Part shown: piece by piece, positions 33,626 to 42,025 of the stretch
Layout of the letters: each line of letters starts with the position of its first letter
How positions within the stretch are numbered: the first letter of the stretch is position 1
Assembly (NCBI GenBank): GCA_022360655.1
Contig: JAKSCK010000048.1
Location: forward strand, 1 to 64,000
Reading direction: 5' to 3'
Source: Spirochaetales bacterium
GTDB taxonomy: Bacteria > Spirochaetota > Spirochaetia > DSM-2461
Length of the DNA: 64,000 bases
Program-made: the position numbers and the translations under genes
Notes under the pieces: generated by a model
Database searches by the model: none
What the model saw: only the letters and a program-made list of their open reading frames with translations
What the model was told of the DNA's origin: nothing

Positions 33626-34726
33626 ATGGCAGAAGTTCTATTAAAGGACATCACCAAAATTTATGACGGTGGTGTGAAAGCGGTTGATAAGGCCAACATT
33701 GAAATCAAGGACCAGGAATTTGTGGTTCTTGTTGGTCCTTCTGGTTGTGGTAAGTCCACAACTCTTCGAATGATTGCCGGTCTGGAAGACATTTCTGATG
33801 GTGATTTGTTCATTGGCGGCAAGCGAATGAACGATGAAGCTCCCAAGGACCGGGACATTGCCATGGTTTTCCAGAACTATGCTCTGTATCCTCACATGAC
33901 CGTGTACGATAACATGGCTTTTGGTTTGCGCATTCGCAAATTCCCCAAAGCTGAAATTGATGCACGTGTGAAAGAGGCTGCCCAGATTTTGGACATTGAA
34001 GAACTCTTAGAGCGTAAGCCTAAGGCTCTTTCTGGTGGTCAGCGACAGCGTGTTGCTGTTGGTCGTGCCATTGTTCGAAAACCCAAAGTGTTCCTCTTTG
34101 ATGAGCCTCTTTCCAACTTGGATGCCAAACTTCGTGTCCAGATGCGTGCTGAGATTTCATCCCTCCACACCCGCCTCTCTGCCACCATGGTGTATGTGAC
34201 CCATGACCAGACAGAAGCCATGACCATGGGTGATAAGATTGTTGTGATGAAGAGCGGAATCATTCAGCAGATTGGTTCTCCTCTCAAACTCTACAATGAT
34301 CCCATCAACCGCTTTGTGGCTGGATTCATTGGTTCTCCTCCAATGAACATTGCCCCTGGTGATGTGGTTGAAGAGAACGGTAAGCTTGTGGTGAAAGAAG
34401 ATGGCATGACTGTTGTCATCCCCAAAGAGCGTGAAGCCGCCCTCAAGCCCTATGTGGGCAAGAAGGTGCTGGTTGGTGTGCGGCCTGAGGACTTGGAATT
34501 CACCAAGACTCCTGGCGACAACAACCTGAAGGCCAGTGTCTCTGTTGTGGAGCCCCTGGGTAACGAAACCCACCTCTACATTGATACAAAGAACAACCAG
34601 TTCATTGCTCGTTCCAAGCCTGAGAATCTTTTCCAGGTGGGTGATGAGGTGAACTTCACTCCCAATGTGGAGAAAGTCCAGTTCTTTGACATTGAAACAG
34701 AACGCTCCCTCTTCTACACCGAGTAG
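33626..34726 (+). CDS. Orphan carbohydrate ABC transporter ATPase (UgpC/MsmK/MalK type)
   Basis: 366 residues. Walker A GPSGCGKST, Q-loop MVFQNYALYPHMTVYDNMAFGL, signature LSGGQRQRVAVGRAIVRKP, Walker B VFLFDEPLSNLDAKLRVQMR, switch His in VTHDQTEAMTMGD, and the C-terminal TOBE region (VGVRPEDLEF). This subfamily serves CUT1 sugar transporters. No permease gene adjoins it, and it has its own ribosome site (GGGAGG) and terminator. The only CUT1 permease pair in the window (53.8-55.5 kb) lacks an ATPase, so this could be its shared energiser, as MsmK is in streptococci. Confidence 0.93.
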   Translation: MAEVLLKDITKIYDGGVKAVDKANIEIKDQEFVVLVGPSGCGKSTTLRMIAGLEDISDGDLFIGGKRMNDEAPKDRDIAMVFQNYALYPHMTVYDNMAFGLRIRKFPKAEIDARVKEAAQILDIEELLERKPKALSGGQRQRVAVGRAIVRKPKVFLFDEPLSNLDAKLRVQMRAEISSLHTRLSATMVYVTHDQTEAMTMGDKIVVMKSGIIQQIGSPLKLYNDPINRFVAGFIGSPPMNIAPGDVVEENGKLVVKEDGMTVVIPKEREAALKPYVGKKVLVGVRPEDLEFTKTPGDNNLKASVSVVEPLGNETHLYIDTKNNQFIARSKPENLFQVGDEVNFTPNVEKVQFFDIETERSLFYTE

Positions 34727-34741
34727 ATCACTGTTCCAAGT

Positions 34742-34775
34742 AAAAAACGGCTTCCGTAAGGGAGCCGTTTTTTTT
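34742..34775 (+). terminator. Terminator after the UgpC-type ATPase gene
   Basis: AAAAAACGGCT and AGCCGTTTTTTTT around a TCCGTAAGGG region, with one internal mismatch. Strong T-run. Confidence 0.9.
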
Positions 34776-34867
34776 GCTCTTATTCAACACAGCCCCACTT
34801 CATGAGACTCCTTTGTTTGACGCCCCTGAGGGGCCGTGCTAGACTCAAAATCGCAGGAGGACCGGAC

Positions 34868-36319
34868 ATGGTTAAATCACGTATGTCCCGCAACATCTTC
34901 ATGGTTGTCTCCTTGGCTTTCGGCCTGCTGTTTGCCGCTTGTCAGACAACACCTGAAGAAGAGATTCCCCAACAGCCCCCCGCTGAAGAACCTGTCCAAG
35001 AACCGGTTCCGGAAGCCGAAGATGTCCGTGTTGAGCCTGAAGAAGCTCAACCCGAACCCTTGAGTCAAGATGAAATTGATGAGGCACGTACGGCCCTTCG
35101 CCGCGCATCTCTTATGGGAGCAAATACCTACTTCCCACAAGATTTTGAGAAACTGGTTTCTGACTTTGATTCCGCTGTTGCGATGGGAGAGGAATCTCCT
35201 GATGATGCTCGTCGTCAATTAGAGAACATCATACTCCAGGCGAATACCCTTTATGACCAAACCGTTATGGCCAGAAAAAATGAGTATGTTCGAAAGATCA
35301 ATGCCGGCAATGATGCGTTGCTCTCCATTGAAGCCGATCTTTTTGCCCCGGTTCCCTACCAGGCCACCCTTGATGCAGCACAGAAAGCTCTCAATGCCTT
35401 TGAATCTGAAAGTTTTGCTGAAGCTCAAGGTGCGGCAGACCAATGCCTGGAACAGCAACAACGCCTTCATTACAACCTTTCTCAAAACATTCGCTATGTC
35501 GGAATCCTCAAACGGGATACGGAGGCCTACATCTCCGATGCAGAGGATAATGAAGCCTTTATTTATGCGTCTGAGGAACTCGAAAGTGCCAATACCCAGT
35601 ATGAAATGGGATTGGTGGCATTCAAGGCCTACCAGCTCAATGAATCGGTTCAATCTCTTGGTGAAGCCAAAAAGAGTGCTCTCTCTGCAGCCCGCCTGAG
35701 TGCCCTAAGGCGTCGGCAGAGTCAAACCGATGCCTTGATGGACGAAACACGTCAGCGCTTAGAAAATGCTTCACGATTGCGAGTTCTCAATGATGAAGGT
35801 GTGGTGAGTGATCCTCGCCCTTGGGATGGAACAGAGTTCCTGAACAGCAATCCCCTGAATGATCTTTCTGAAGGAATCGAGCCTGTTGAGATTGAAAATC
35901 CTGAACTCCGAGATCTCAATGCTCCTGTGGATTCCTCCAAGGTTCCTGAAGATCTTCCAATTGGGAATGAGGGCACAGCCGTGAATGCGGATGTGATGGA
36001 AGCGGACTATCTCACCATTGCTACTCAGCTTTGGGAAAAGGGTGTTCGGATGCGCAACTCTGGGGATTTTGATCTTGCTGAAGATTATTTTCGCCAGGCA
36101 CAGGCCTACATTGATGTCTATGAGGCCAATGCGGTTTTTAAGCTCTACACTGTGGTGCGACGAGACACAGCCACAGACTGTCTGTGGCGGATTGCCGAAC
36201 GGGCAGACATTTTTGGGAACCCCTTCCTTTGGCCCAAAATTTGGCGAGCCAATCGATTGGCCATTCAAAACCCCGATTTGATATACCCCGGCCAAATCTT
36301 GGCCATTCCCCCCCAGTAA
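34868..36319 (+). CDS. Lipoprotein with coiled-coil/TPR-like middle and C-terminal LysM-like domain
   Basis: 483 residues from the ATG at 34868 (GGAGG seven bases upstream). Lipobox LLFAAC, then a Pro/Glu linker of about 45 residues that would span from the membrane. Residues 65-300 are a string of helical hairpins (ARTALRRASLMGANTYFPQDFEKLVSDFDSA and similar). The end YTVVRRDTATDCLWRIAERADI ... FLWPKIWRANRLAIQNPDLIYPGQILAIP is the LysM-type tail seen in spirochaete and LysM proteins (Y-V-x-D-CLW-IA). Probably tethers the outer membrane to peptidoglycan. Confidence 0.87.
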   Translation: MVKSRMSRNIFMVVSLAFGLLFAACQTTPEEEIPQQPPAEEPVQEPVPEAEDVRVEPEEAQPEPLSQDEIDEARTALRRASLMGANTYFPQDFEKLVSDFDSAVAMGEESPDDARRQLENIILQANTLYDQTVMARKNEYVRKINAGNDALLSIEADLFAPVPYQATLDAAQKALNAFESESFAEAQGAADQCLEQQQRLHYNLSQNIRYVGILKRDTEAYISDAEDNEAFIYASEELESANTQYEMGLVAFKAYQLNESVQSLGEAKKSALSAARLSALRRRQSQTDALMDETRQRLENASRLRVLNDEGVVSDPRPWDGTEFLNSNPLNDLSEGIEPVEIENPELRDLNAPVDSSKVPEDLPIGNEGTAVNADVMEADYLTIATQLWEKGVRMRNSGDFDLAEDYFRQAQAYIDVYEANAVFKLYTVVRRDTATDCLWRIAERADIFGNPFLWPKIWRANRLAIQNPDLIYPGQILAIPPQ

Positions 36320-36331
36320 ACATAAAGAAAG

Positions 36332-36365
36332 ACCCCTTCTCATGCCTGCATGAGAAGGGGTCGAT
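36332..36365 (-). repeat. REP-like hairpin, copy 6
   Basis: On the minus strand: ATCG then ACCCCTTCTCATGC, a tiny loop, and GCATGAGAAGGGGT: a 14-bp perfect stem. Between the LysM gene and the M15 peptidase gene, next to a classical terminator. Confidence 0.65.
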
Positions 36366-36372
36366 ATCCTTC

Positions 36373-36398
36373 AAAAAAGGCCCTCTACAGGGCCTTTT
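36373..36398. terminator. Bidirectional terminator, LysM gene / M15 operon
   Basis: AAAAAAGGCCCT, loop CTAC, AGGGCCTTTT: a 6-bp GC core with A/T flanks. Confidence 0.85.
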
Positions 36399-36415
36399 CA
36401 TATTTGAGAGAATTC

Positions 36416-37372
36416 CTATTCCGCTGAGTATTGGGGAACCTGTTCTGGACGGTATTCAAAGTGAAACTGGTCAAAGAACACCCAACTTCCTCCCCAAACA
36501 AAGCCTTCTTCAGAAAAAGCTTGAATCACGGACCTTGGTGGAGAATGTCGACCTGACAAGGGTGTGGCCCACCAATCATCACGGGAGGCACGGGTCCATC
36601 TCCAATAGGCTTGAAGACCTTTAAAATCTCGGGGGAGCAAATCCACAGCAACACCATAGGAATGAAGACTTCGATTTCCTGAACCAGAAACCGTTCGCCA
36701 AGCAAAGCCTCCTACCTCACCTAGTCCATTGATCCAATCCCGAATTTCCTTTGTTTCCAGAGCTAAAATTCGTTGTTCAACCTGAGCAAGCGGCTCTACA
36801 AGAAGTGGATTCACCAAAACACGACGCCCAAGAAATCGAACATGGACCAGGCGTTTCCCCGCGGTTTCCCGGTCAGGGATTCCGTAGAGCGCATCCCAAA
36901 AAGCTGAATCCCGTTGATCCAATCCTTCATCAATGCGCTGTTCGCGGTTTTGGATTTTCTCAATCATGTCCTGGGTGTATTCCTGAGGATTCCTGGGAAA
37001 AAGGGAATAGGTGCGAAAATCATAGGAAACGGAATTGGGCTTCAATTCTCTCCCTTGTGGACGCATCCGTGCTTCATCCCAGGCAAAGACCTTGTCATTG
37101 ACGCGAATCCACCAGTCTCCCTGCTCAAACCAAGGACCTTCAACATGAGGATACACACGTGCCAGACGCTCAAGCGTTTCTTGAGCTGGAGATTCTTTCT
37201 CAGGAGAAAGAACATGAAAGCAATCATCCCCCTCTTCTTCCAAGGAGGAAGAAGAAGGGATGTTGGCACCTAAGAGCAAAACCAGGGCAAAGGGTACACA
37301 CCATATGCCCCAATGCCCTTTTAAATCATTTCGTAAGATGGGAATCAAGATAAGCCACAAACTCCTTGTCAA
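36416..37372 (-). CDS. M15-family D-alanyl-D-alanine carboxypeptidase-like peptidase
   Basis: 318 residues. A membrane anchor or uncleaved signal near 20-36 (WCVPFALVLLLGAN), then about 150 residues of unknown fold and the M15 zinc peptidase domain: SGNRSLHSYGVAVDLLP supplies the His and Asp ligands (S-x-H-x2-G-x-A-x-D) and VFFDQFHFEYRP the final His/Glu. It would trim peptidoglycan stem peptides. The start appears to be a TTG at 37372 with AAGGAG three bases away, lying 47 bases inside the preceding lipoprotein gene; no ATG or GTG exists near it in this frame. Last gene of an envelope operon. Confidence 0.8.
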   Translation of the reverse strand: MTRSLWLILIPILRNDLKGHWGIWCVPFALVLLLGANIPSSSSLEEEGDDCFHVLSPEKESPAQETLERLARVYPHVEGPWFEQGDWWIRVNDKVFAWDEARMRPQGRELKPNSVSYDFRTYSLFPRNPQEYTQDMIEKIQNREQRIDEGLDQRDSAFWDALYGIPDRETAGKRLVHVRFLGRRVLVNPLLVEPLAQVEQRILALETKEIRDWINGLGEVGGFAWRTVSGSGNRSLHSYGVAVDLLPRDFKGLQAYWRWTRASRDDWWATPLSGRHSPPRSVIQAFSEEGFVWGGSWVFFDQFHFEYRPEQVPQYSAE

Positions 37373-38396
37373 ATTCTCCTTGAATGGTTTTGGTCATATC
37401 AAGGAAAGCCCGGGATTCCGCTGCAGAAGCACTGACTCCTGAAGACCGTCCCTGACGGGGAATGGCCACCACAGGATAACCAGAGGCATCCATAAGGGCC
37501 AAATTGAGCTCCCAATTGAGGTTTTCATAATCGTTATTCAGTTCCACTTTCTCCATGGAAACCACGGCTGAAAGCAACATGTCCCCACCAACAGAAGCTG
37601 AAAAACCTTTCTCTGCAACCCAATCATTGAGCAATGCAGCAATTCTTCCATCCTCATCACCAGAAACTTGCACACTCACTTTGATGCCAGCGGCCTGGTC
37701 TGCTTGAGCCGCTCTGAGGGCTCCCAATTCATTGGAAAGGATGGTGGCCCGAGCCATGGGCATGTCAATGATTTCTAATTGCTGAAGAAGAACTCCTGCG
37801 GCCTCACTCACCACCAAAGCAGCATCAAGAAAGGCAAATCGCCTTAGTGGATCAGTTTGCTGCCGGGCCCTATCCAAAAGTTCTGAAACGCGGCGGTCTT
37901 CATCAAGAACACGCTGACGATACAATCGTCCCGTTTCTGCTCTATCGAGATAAGCAATCACATACACACGCCCAAGGGAATCCGTCCAAGATTCCCCATA
38001 CCGAAGATTCGCTAGGGTTTGATCTGCTGTCTGTCCAATGGTTTGGGCCACATCTGTGGTTTTATTGGATCCTTGAGAGTTCCCGTCAGAGCCAGTGATT
38101 TCGGAATACCGTGTACTCACGGTCATGTCCACAGTGACTCGGGTACGGAAAATCTGTGCAATCGCACCAGCCGCTGCAGATTTTGCTGCTTTTAAACTGT
38201 CCCCTTCCCCAACCTCAGCAAGATAGGCCTCCGGAGAGTACACAGCATCTTTATCTTCCATCCATTGTGGTGCCTTCTTACTTGAAGAAAAACCACTAGT
38301 ACCACCGTCAGACGTAACACAGGAAGATAAGAGAAGGAACACCAGCAGCATGCTGGAAATCAAAGCAAGGTTCCATTTTTGAATGCGGATTTTCAT
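37326..38396 (-). CDS. LPP20-type lipoprotein with C-terminal assembly domain
   Basis: 356 residues; the second of two consecutive ATGs is favoured because AAGGAG is five bases from it. Lipobox LLSSC. The mature part starts KKAPQWMEDKDAVYSPEAYLAEVGEGDSL and continues with the amphipathic helix AAKSAAAGAIAQIFRTRVTVDM, the LPP20 pattern, then IAYLDRAETGRLYRQRV. A later domain (GIKVSVQVSGDEDGRIAALLNDW) resembles the LPP20-linked module that follows in longer family members. Begins ten bases after the TPR lipoprotein stop and overlaps the M15 gene. Confidence 0.85.
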   Translation of the reverse strand: MKIRIQKWNLALISSMLLVFLLLSSCVTSDGGTSGFSSSKKAPQWMEDKDAVYSPEAYLAEVGEGDSLKAAKSAAAGAIAQIFRTRVTVDMTVSTRYSEITGSDGNSQGSNKTTDVAQTIGQTADQTLANLRYGESWTDSLGRVYVIAYLDRAETGRLYRQRVLDEDRRVSELLDRARQQTDPLRRFAFLDAALVVSEAAGVLLQQLEIIDMPMARATILSNELGALRAAQADQAAGIKVSVQVSGDEDGRIAALLNDWVAEKGFSASVGGDMLLSAVVSMEKVELNNDYENLNWELNLALMDASGYPVVAIPRQGRSSGVSASAAESRAFLDMTKTIQGEFDKEFVAYLDSHLTK

Positions 38397-38405
38397 CATC
38401 GCTCC

Positions 38406-39830
38406 TTAACGAAGAACATGGCTTTCAATGAGGTTGAGTTCATTGGCAAGAAACTCCATCTCACCATAAGACTCTTCCTCCATGAGTGTTGAACCATTCC
38501 AGTATTCCACAACAACATCATAGATTCCGGGTTCCACGGTAAATTCCCCAGCCCATGCTTCTGCTGGAAAAAACTGTGCAATTCTCAGATCGGCATTTTC
38601 TGTGGCATCAACGGCCACATCTGCAGCAAAACCGGCAAGAACACCAAGAAAAAATCCTCCATCTCCTTGGTCAGCCAGAGAGTCTTGCAGAGCATCTTTC
38701 CCAATTTCTTTTGCCACATTCTTTAATGTGGCACGAACAATGGTTTTGGCAACGGTCACCGGCTGTTTCAGCAAAAATGTTTCGCGGGCAACATTTTCCA
38801 GCTTTTCCAGCAATGGCAGTTCTGCCACCACCTCTCCATCCAAACGAACCACAACTCGATCAGCCTCAGAGCGTCGACTGGAGAGTTTTGGAAATTGGAT
38901 TTTGAAGTGCATTCCTCCATCAATACCGGGAACAAAGAGGAAATTGAACCCCACTAAATCCGAGACATAGTCATCATCCTGACCTGTCATGGTTATGTAG
39001 ACGATGTCTGGACCTGTATCAAGATACAATGTCTCTGCGAGTTTCACTGGTCCAAGACCAGTAAAACTCAACACATTCACATGAGCTAAACCATCCTCTG
39101 AGAATTCCAGTGGGGGGAAATCCGGTTTATCAAAGCGATAGATATGACTTTGAGTTTTCCAAGCCTCATCCATCAAATCTCTATCAATGCGGGCATCATC
39201 AACAGAACCTTCTGCACGATAAAGAAGAAGGCTTAAATACCGTGAAAGCACATCATTGTGGAATTGATTTTCCCGGTAAACAAGTTCAGCTTCAGCTCCT
39301 TCGGAGGAATTGTATTCCTCCACTAAATCCTTGTACTTATCATCGAGAAGATTCAGTTTAATTTGGACTCGGCGTATCTCAACTCTGGCCGCATCTTCAT
39401 CACCTAAAGCTATGTAATTCAATGCTTTAAAGACATTCAGATAGATATCTTCATAGTCTTCACCAGAATAATCCAGGGCATTGTCATTGAGTAAACCTGA
39501 AGCCACAGCCTTGGAGACACTCTTGGTATAGAGATCTTCAATCCCCTGCTCCGCCTTTGAGAGAGCCTCATTGCTTCCCTCATAGTCCCCAGCCCAATGG
39601 AGCACCATTCCTAAATCAAGATAGAACAACACACGATCTTTCTCGACATAGGAAACGCCTTTGGCACTTTCAATAATTTCTGCAGCCTGAACGTATTCCC
39701 CCTGGCGCACCAAGGGGATGGATTGTTCATACTGTTCTTGTTGTGTGGCCACGCTCGCACAAGAAAAGAGCATTCCCATCCCTAAAAAAAGAGAAAGGAT
39801 ACGAAAAAGGTCTTTACATAATGTCTTCAT
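38406..39830 (-). CDS. TPR lipoprotein of the COG3014 type
   Basis: 474 residues. Lipobox MLFSC. Residues 33-150 form TPR-like helix pairs (YEQSIPLVRQGEYVQAAEII, FYLDLGMVLHWAGDYEGSNEALSKAEQ, IYLNVFKALNYIALGDEDAARVEIRRV). The second half is beta-rich, with a Gly/Ala helix-helix stretch (GGFFLGVLAGFAADVAVDA) that may insert in or lie on a membrane. It resembles COG3014 proteins, which elsewhere sit next to LpoB and YcfL genes. Only nine bases separate it from the LpoB-like gene, and there is no ribosome site, so translation is probably coupled. Confidence 0.78.
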   Translation of the reverse strand: MKTLCKDLFRILSLFLGMGMLFSCASVATQQEQYEQSIPLVRQGEYVQAAEIIESAKGVSYVEKDRVLFYLDLGMVLHWAGDYEGSNEALSKAEQGIEDLYTKSVSKAVASGLLNDNALDYSGEDYEDIYLNVFKALNYIALGDEDAARVEIRRVQIKLNLLDDKYKDLVEEYNSSEGAEAELVYRENQFHNDVLSRYLSLLLYRAEGSVDDARIDRDLMDEAWKTQSHIYRFDKPDFPPLEFSEDGLAHVNVLSFTGLGPVKLAETLYLDTGPDIVYITMTGQDDDYVSDLVGFNFLFVPGIDGGMHFKIQFPKLSSRRSEADRVVVRLDGEVVAELPLLEKLENVARETFLLKQPVTVAKTIVRATLKNVAKEIGKDALQDSLADQGDGGFFLGVLAGFAADVAVDATENADLRIAQFFPAEAWAGEFTVEPGIYDVVVEYWNGSTLMEEESYGEMEFLANELNLIESHVLR

Positions 39831-39839
39831 TTTTTGTGA

Positions 39840-40442
39840 TTACCAAGAGGCTTTCTTGCGTTCCACAAGTTTCTTGATTTCTTTGGTATCAATCCAAACT
39901 TTACGATTGTTCTCCAAATCTATGAGTTCCATATCCACGGTGTAAAGAGTGGCCCGTTTTCCCTCAATCGCATCGGTCTGGCTGAGAATTGTGCCCTGCA
40001 TCATGAAATCAGCTCCAGTTTCAGCGGCAAGAGCCGCAGCGGATTCGAGTGTTGCATTCGATTGTTGATCTTCCCGTTCCTCTCGAATCTCTTCCCGTGC
40101 TTTGGCATCAGCCACAAAAATTACTCTTCCGCTATTCACAAGTTCACGTTCAATGTTGCGCGTAAAAGTTTTGGCATCAATATGCTCAGAACTTCGATTC
40201 CGAACGGTTCCAATAATCACCACAGGATCTCGGCCTTCATCCTGATTAAAGCGCTCCAACCATGCTCCAGACATCATACTCTCAACCATCACCTCAGCTG
40301 TGAGCCGAGAATCGGTATCATTCCATCGTCCGCTTAAATCAATGGTAGTATCAGCAGCGGTTCGCGTTACTGTAGGGCCCGTGGCACATCCCAAAAAAAT
40401 TAAGGCAGTAAGAACCAATAAGGCTTGCTGGACTGTCTTCAT
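39840..40442 (-). CDS. lpoB: LpoB-like penicillin-binding-protein activator lipoprotein
   Basis: 200 residues. Lipobox FLGC. Family hallmarks: DLSGRWNDTDSRLTAEVMVESMM, GRDPVVIIGTVRNRSSEHIDAKTFTRNIERELVNSG, and GADFMMQGTILSQTDAI with a final YTVDMELIDLENNRKVW. LpoB reaches through the periplasm to stimulate PBP1b in enterobacteria; whether this homologue does so is inference. First gene of the four-gene envelope operon; GGAGG four bases before the ATG. Confidence 0.85.
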   Translation of the reverse strand: MKTVQQALLVLTALIFLGCATGPTVTRTAADTTIDLSGRWNDTDSRLTAEVMVESMMSGAWLERFNQDEGRDPVVIIGTVRNRSSEHIDAKTFTRNIERELVNSGRVIFVADAKAREEIREEREDQQSNATLESAAALAAETGADFMMQGTILSQTDAIEGKRATLYTVDMELIDLENNRKVWIDTKEIKKLVERKKASW

Positions 40443-40622
40443 AAATCCTCCATTTCCTCATACTTCGATGCAAACAATTCTATCCGTAATGATGTGAAAA
40501 TACCAAGCAAGCAAGCCCATCCAAGAGCAGGAACTGGAAAGCCCCCTTGATCAAGCCCACGCCTTCCTCCATGATTCGGTTAAATTACCTTAGACAAGCG
40601 TTTGCACAACCCAGGAGGAGTC

Positions 40623-41942
40623 ATGGGAATTTCGAGAGAATTTGGAATCGCTGTGGTTGGATGCGGAACCGTTGGAGCCGCAACCGCTGCACTACTCTGC
40701 CAGCAGGTTGAGGCCTATACAAAAAAAACTGGGATTCGAATGACCGTTCGAGCCCTTGTTGATGTTCGTTTTGATGGTGCACGAGCCGCAGGACTGGATG
40801 AGAATCTGTTCCAAGAAGATCTTTCTGCCGTACTATCTAATCCCGACATTCACCTTATTGTGGAAACGGTTGGGGGCCTTACCATTGCCCGAACCATTAT
40901 TGAAAAAGCGCTCTATGCAAAAAAGCATGTGGTGACCGCGAACAAAGCCCTTCTGGCCCACCATGGAACAGAACTCTTTGCTTTGGCCCGTTCCCAAGGT
41001 GTGAGCATTGGTTTTGAGGCCAGTTGTGCCGGTGGGATTCCAATTGTGCGGGCCCTTGTGGATGGTTTGTTGGCCAATGATATAGAAGCCATCTATGGCA
41101 TTGTGAATGGAACATCCAACTTCATCCTCACAGCGATGGTGGATGAGGGAAAAACTTATGGCGAAGCTCTTGCCATGGCTCAGGCCGAAGGTTTGGCTGA
41201 GGCTGATCCCACTCTTGATGTAAACGGAATGGATGCAGCCCATAAGGTGACCATTCTTGGCTCTTTGGCCTTTGGGGAACAAATCCCCTTAGAACGTGTT
41301 CCCGTGGAAGGTATTGATTCCTTGGATCTCTTTGATGTTTCTACTGGTCATGAATTGGGCTATGTCCTCAAACTTGTGGCCTTGGCACGAAGCACCAAAA
41401 CAGGATTAGAACTGGCCGTTCAGCCAGCTTTCCTTCCTCAGAATCACCCTCTAGCTCGAGTTTCTGGTCCTTTTAATGCCGTGAGTGTTTACGGGAAAGC
41501 CGTGGGCCACACCATGTATTATGGCCGAGGAGCTGGAGGTAGCCCCACAGCTTCTGCTGTGGTTTCGGATGTTCTTTCTATTGCTTTAGGAACATGGCCA
41601 GCGCTTTTCTCCACCCTCAAACTCTGGCCAGACTGCACAGAAGAAGCCCGACTTGCCCCAACTGGAGAATCCCGACATCGCCATTACCTGCGCTTCAATC
41701 TGCATGATGAGCAAGGGGCCGTGGCCGCCATCACAGCGGCTCTTGCAGAAAAGGGTATCAGCCTCAACTCCTTTGTACAAAAGGAATCAACTAATGGAGG
41801 CCCCGTTCCTGTTGTGATCATCACCCATGAAGCAACGGAGCATGATTTATCCCAAGCTTTTGAGGCAATTTGTGCACTCCCTGCTGTGGAAGGTGAGGCC
41901 ATTTGCCTCAGAATCATCGACGAACACGTCGAATCAATTTGA
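40623..41942 (+). CDS. hom: Homoserine dehydrogenase
   Basis: 439 residues from the ATG at 40623 (GGAGG four bases upstream). Reduces aspartate semialdehyde to homoserine for threonine and methionine. NAD(P) loop AVVGCGTVGAATAALL, catalytic Lys region KKHVVTANKALLAHHG, homoserine motif GTSNFILTAMVDEGKTYGEALAMAQAEGLAEADPTLDVNG. A C-terminal ACT domain (HYLRFNLHDEQGAVAAITAALAEKGISLNSFVQKE) implies feedback control, normally by threonine. Monofunctional, not fused to aspartokinase. Confidence 0.97.
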   Translation: MGISREFGIAVVGCGTVGAATAALLCQQVEAYTKKTGIRMTVRALVDVRFDGARAAGLDENLFQEDLSAVLSNPDIHLIVETVGGLTIARTIIEKALYAKKHVVTANKALLAHHGTELFALARSQGVSIGFEASCAGGIPIVRALVDGLLANDIEAIYGIVNGTSNFILTAMVDEGKTYGEALAMAQAEGLAEADPTLDVNGMDAAHKVTILGSLAFGEQIPLERVPVEGIDSLDLFDVSTGHELGYVLKLVALARSTKTGLELAVQPAFLPQNHPLARVSGPFNAVSVYGKAVGHTMYYGRGAGGSPTASAVVSDVLSIALGTWPALFSTLKLWPDCTEEARLAPTGESRHRHYLRFNLHDEQGAVAAITAALAEKGISLNSFVQKESTNGGPVPVVIITHEATEHDLSQAFEAICALPAVEGEAICLRIIDEHVESI

Positions 41943-41949
41943 GTTGAGG

Positions 41950-41992
41950 GCGCCCTTCATAACAAGAGAGTTTTGGAGGGCGCTATTTTTTT
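41950..41992 (+). terminator. Terminator after hom
   Basis: GCGCCCT (41950-41956) and AGGGCGC (41977-41983) around a 20-base loop, followed by TATTTTTTT. Confidence 0.65.
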
Positions 41993-42025
41993 GAGATCAA
42001 TCCCATTCCTCATTGGAGGGGATGC

